Made by a program: the position numbers and the translations under genes. A stretch of DNA of 64,000 bases, taken from contig OY760498.1 in NCBI GenBank assembly GCA_963663675.1, positions 3,782,001 to 3,846,000 on the forward strand, written 5' to 3'. Numbering within the stretch: position 1 is the first letter of the stretch; every line of letters starts with the position of its first letter. The notes under the pieces are model-generated. The model ran no database searches and was not told where the DNA came from. It saw only the letters and a list, made by a program, of their open reading frames with translations. Source of the stretch: CAINVV01 sp963663675. Lineage in GTDB: Bacteria; Bacteroidota; Bacteroidia; Bacteroidales; Prolixibacteraceae. Below are positions 63,943-64,000 of the stretch, one piece after another.

Positions 63943-64000
63943 AGATTTTATCTGCTGAATGAATTATCAGGTTTTCACCTGGTAAAGTTTTTAGATAAAC

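Noticed and set aside
1..64000. CRISPR arrays, insertion sequences, phage or integrase genes, defence islands
   Set aside because: Looked for on both strands; no repeat-spacer pattern, transposase, integrase or recognisable defence gene was found.

Overview
The window reads as a chromosomal segment of a glycan-degrading Bacteroidota, most likely from the Bacteroidales/Marinilabiliales side. Support: A-rich leaders with little Shine-Dalgarno signal; several TAnnTTTG boxes like the Bacteroidota -7 element; families largely confined to the phylum (DUF4834, DUF5723-like, DUF5020 Tsx-like, XRE-cupin plus acyl-CoA synthetase pairs); many Sec and Tat-type exported proteins; and repeated glycoside hydrolases. 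No rRNA, CRISPR array, insertion sequence, phage or SusC/SusD pair was seen. One tRNA is present, tRNA-Val(GAC).

Layout. 0-3 kb: a partial exported protein, a TPR protein with a strong hairpin behind it, and a pentapeptide-repeat protein in gene-poor DNA. 3-9.6 kb: two convergent PAS-rich histidine kinases, then a LytS-type kinase and LytTR regulator. 9.9-14.5 kb: a minus-strand efflux operon (TolC, MacA-like adaptor, separate ATPase and permease) that runs on toward the LytS/LytTR pair. 14.8-22.2 kb: a plus-strand carbohydrate operon (sialidase-fold protein, Tat-exported FAD oxidoreductase, two tandem GH2 enzymes). 22.2-27.1 kb: a minus-strand block with an acyl-CoA synthetase, XRE-cupin regulator, trypsin-like protease and a DoxX/TIM-barrel fusion. 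27.2-47.2 kb: a second, loose carbohydrate locus: GH29 fucosidase, a large uncharacterised hydrolase-like protein, GH105, two PQQ-propeller proteins, an alpha/alpha-barrel candidate, cytochrome b, a GH2 with an inserted LamG domain, and a three-module SGNH/esterase/SGNH protein. 47.3-64 kb: mostly housekeeping: old yellow enzyme, tRNA-Val, a purine uptake pair (NCS2 permease and Tsx-like channel), DUF2461, ispD, a Tat-exported sugar isomerase-like protein, glycyl-tRNA synthetase, a translationally coupled three-gene envelope operon, and a U32 tRNA-hydroxylation protein.

The two carbohydrate blocks could together strip beta-galactosides, alpha-fucosides, unsaturated uronides and acyl groups from a pectin-like or algal glycan; this is inference from families. 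They lack the usual SusC/SusD importer. Two gene remnants not visible as intact reading frames flank the PQQ gene at 33.7-34.9 kb: an acetylxylan esterase with its middle deleted and three in-frame stops, and the C-terminal end of a GH35 beta-galactosidase. This part of the locus is therefore decaying. No wholly new system is demonstrated. The best leads are the uncharacterised enzyme at 29.4 kb, the DoxX-Tat-TIM fusion, the triple-hydrolase protein, the coupled operon at 57.7-62.5 kb, and a possible structured RNA near 48.6 kb.
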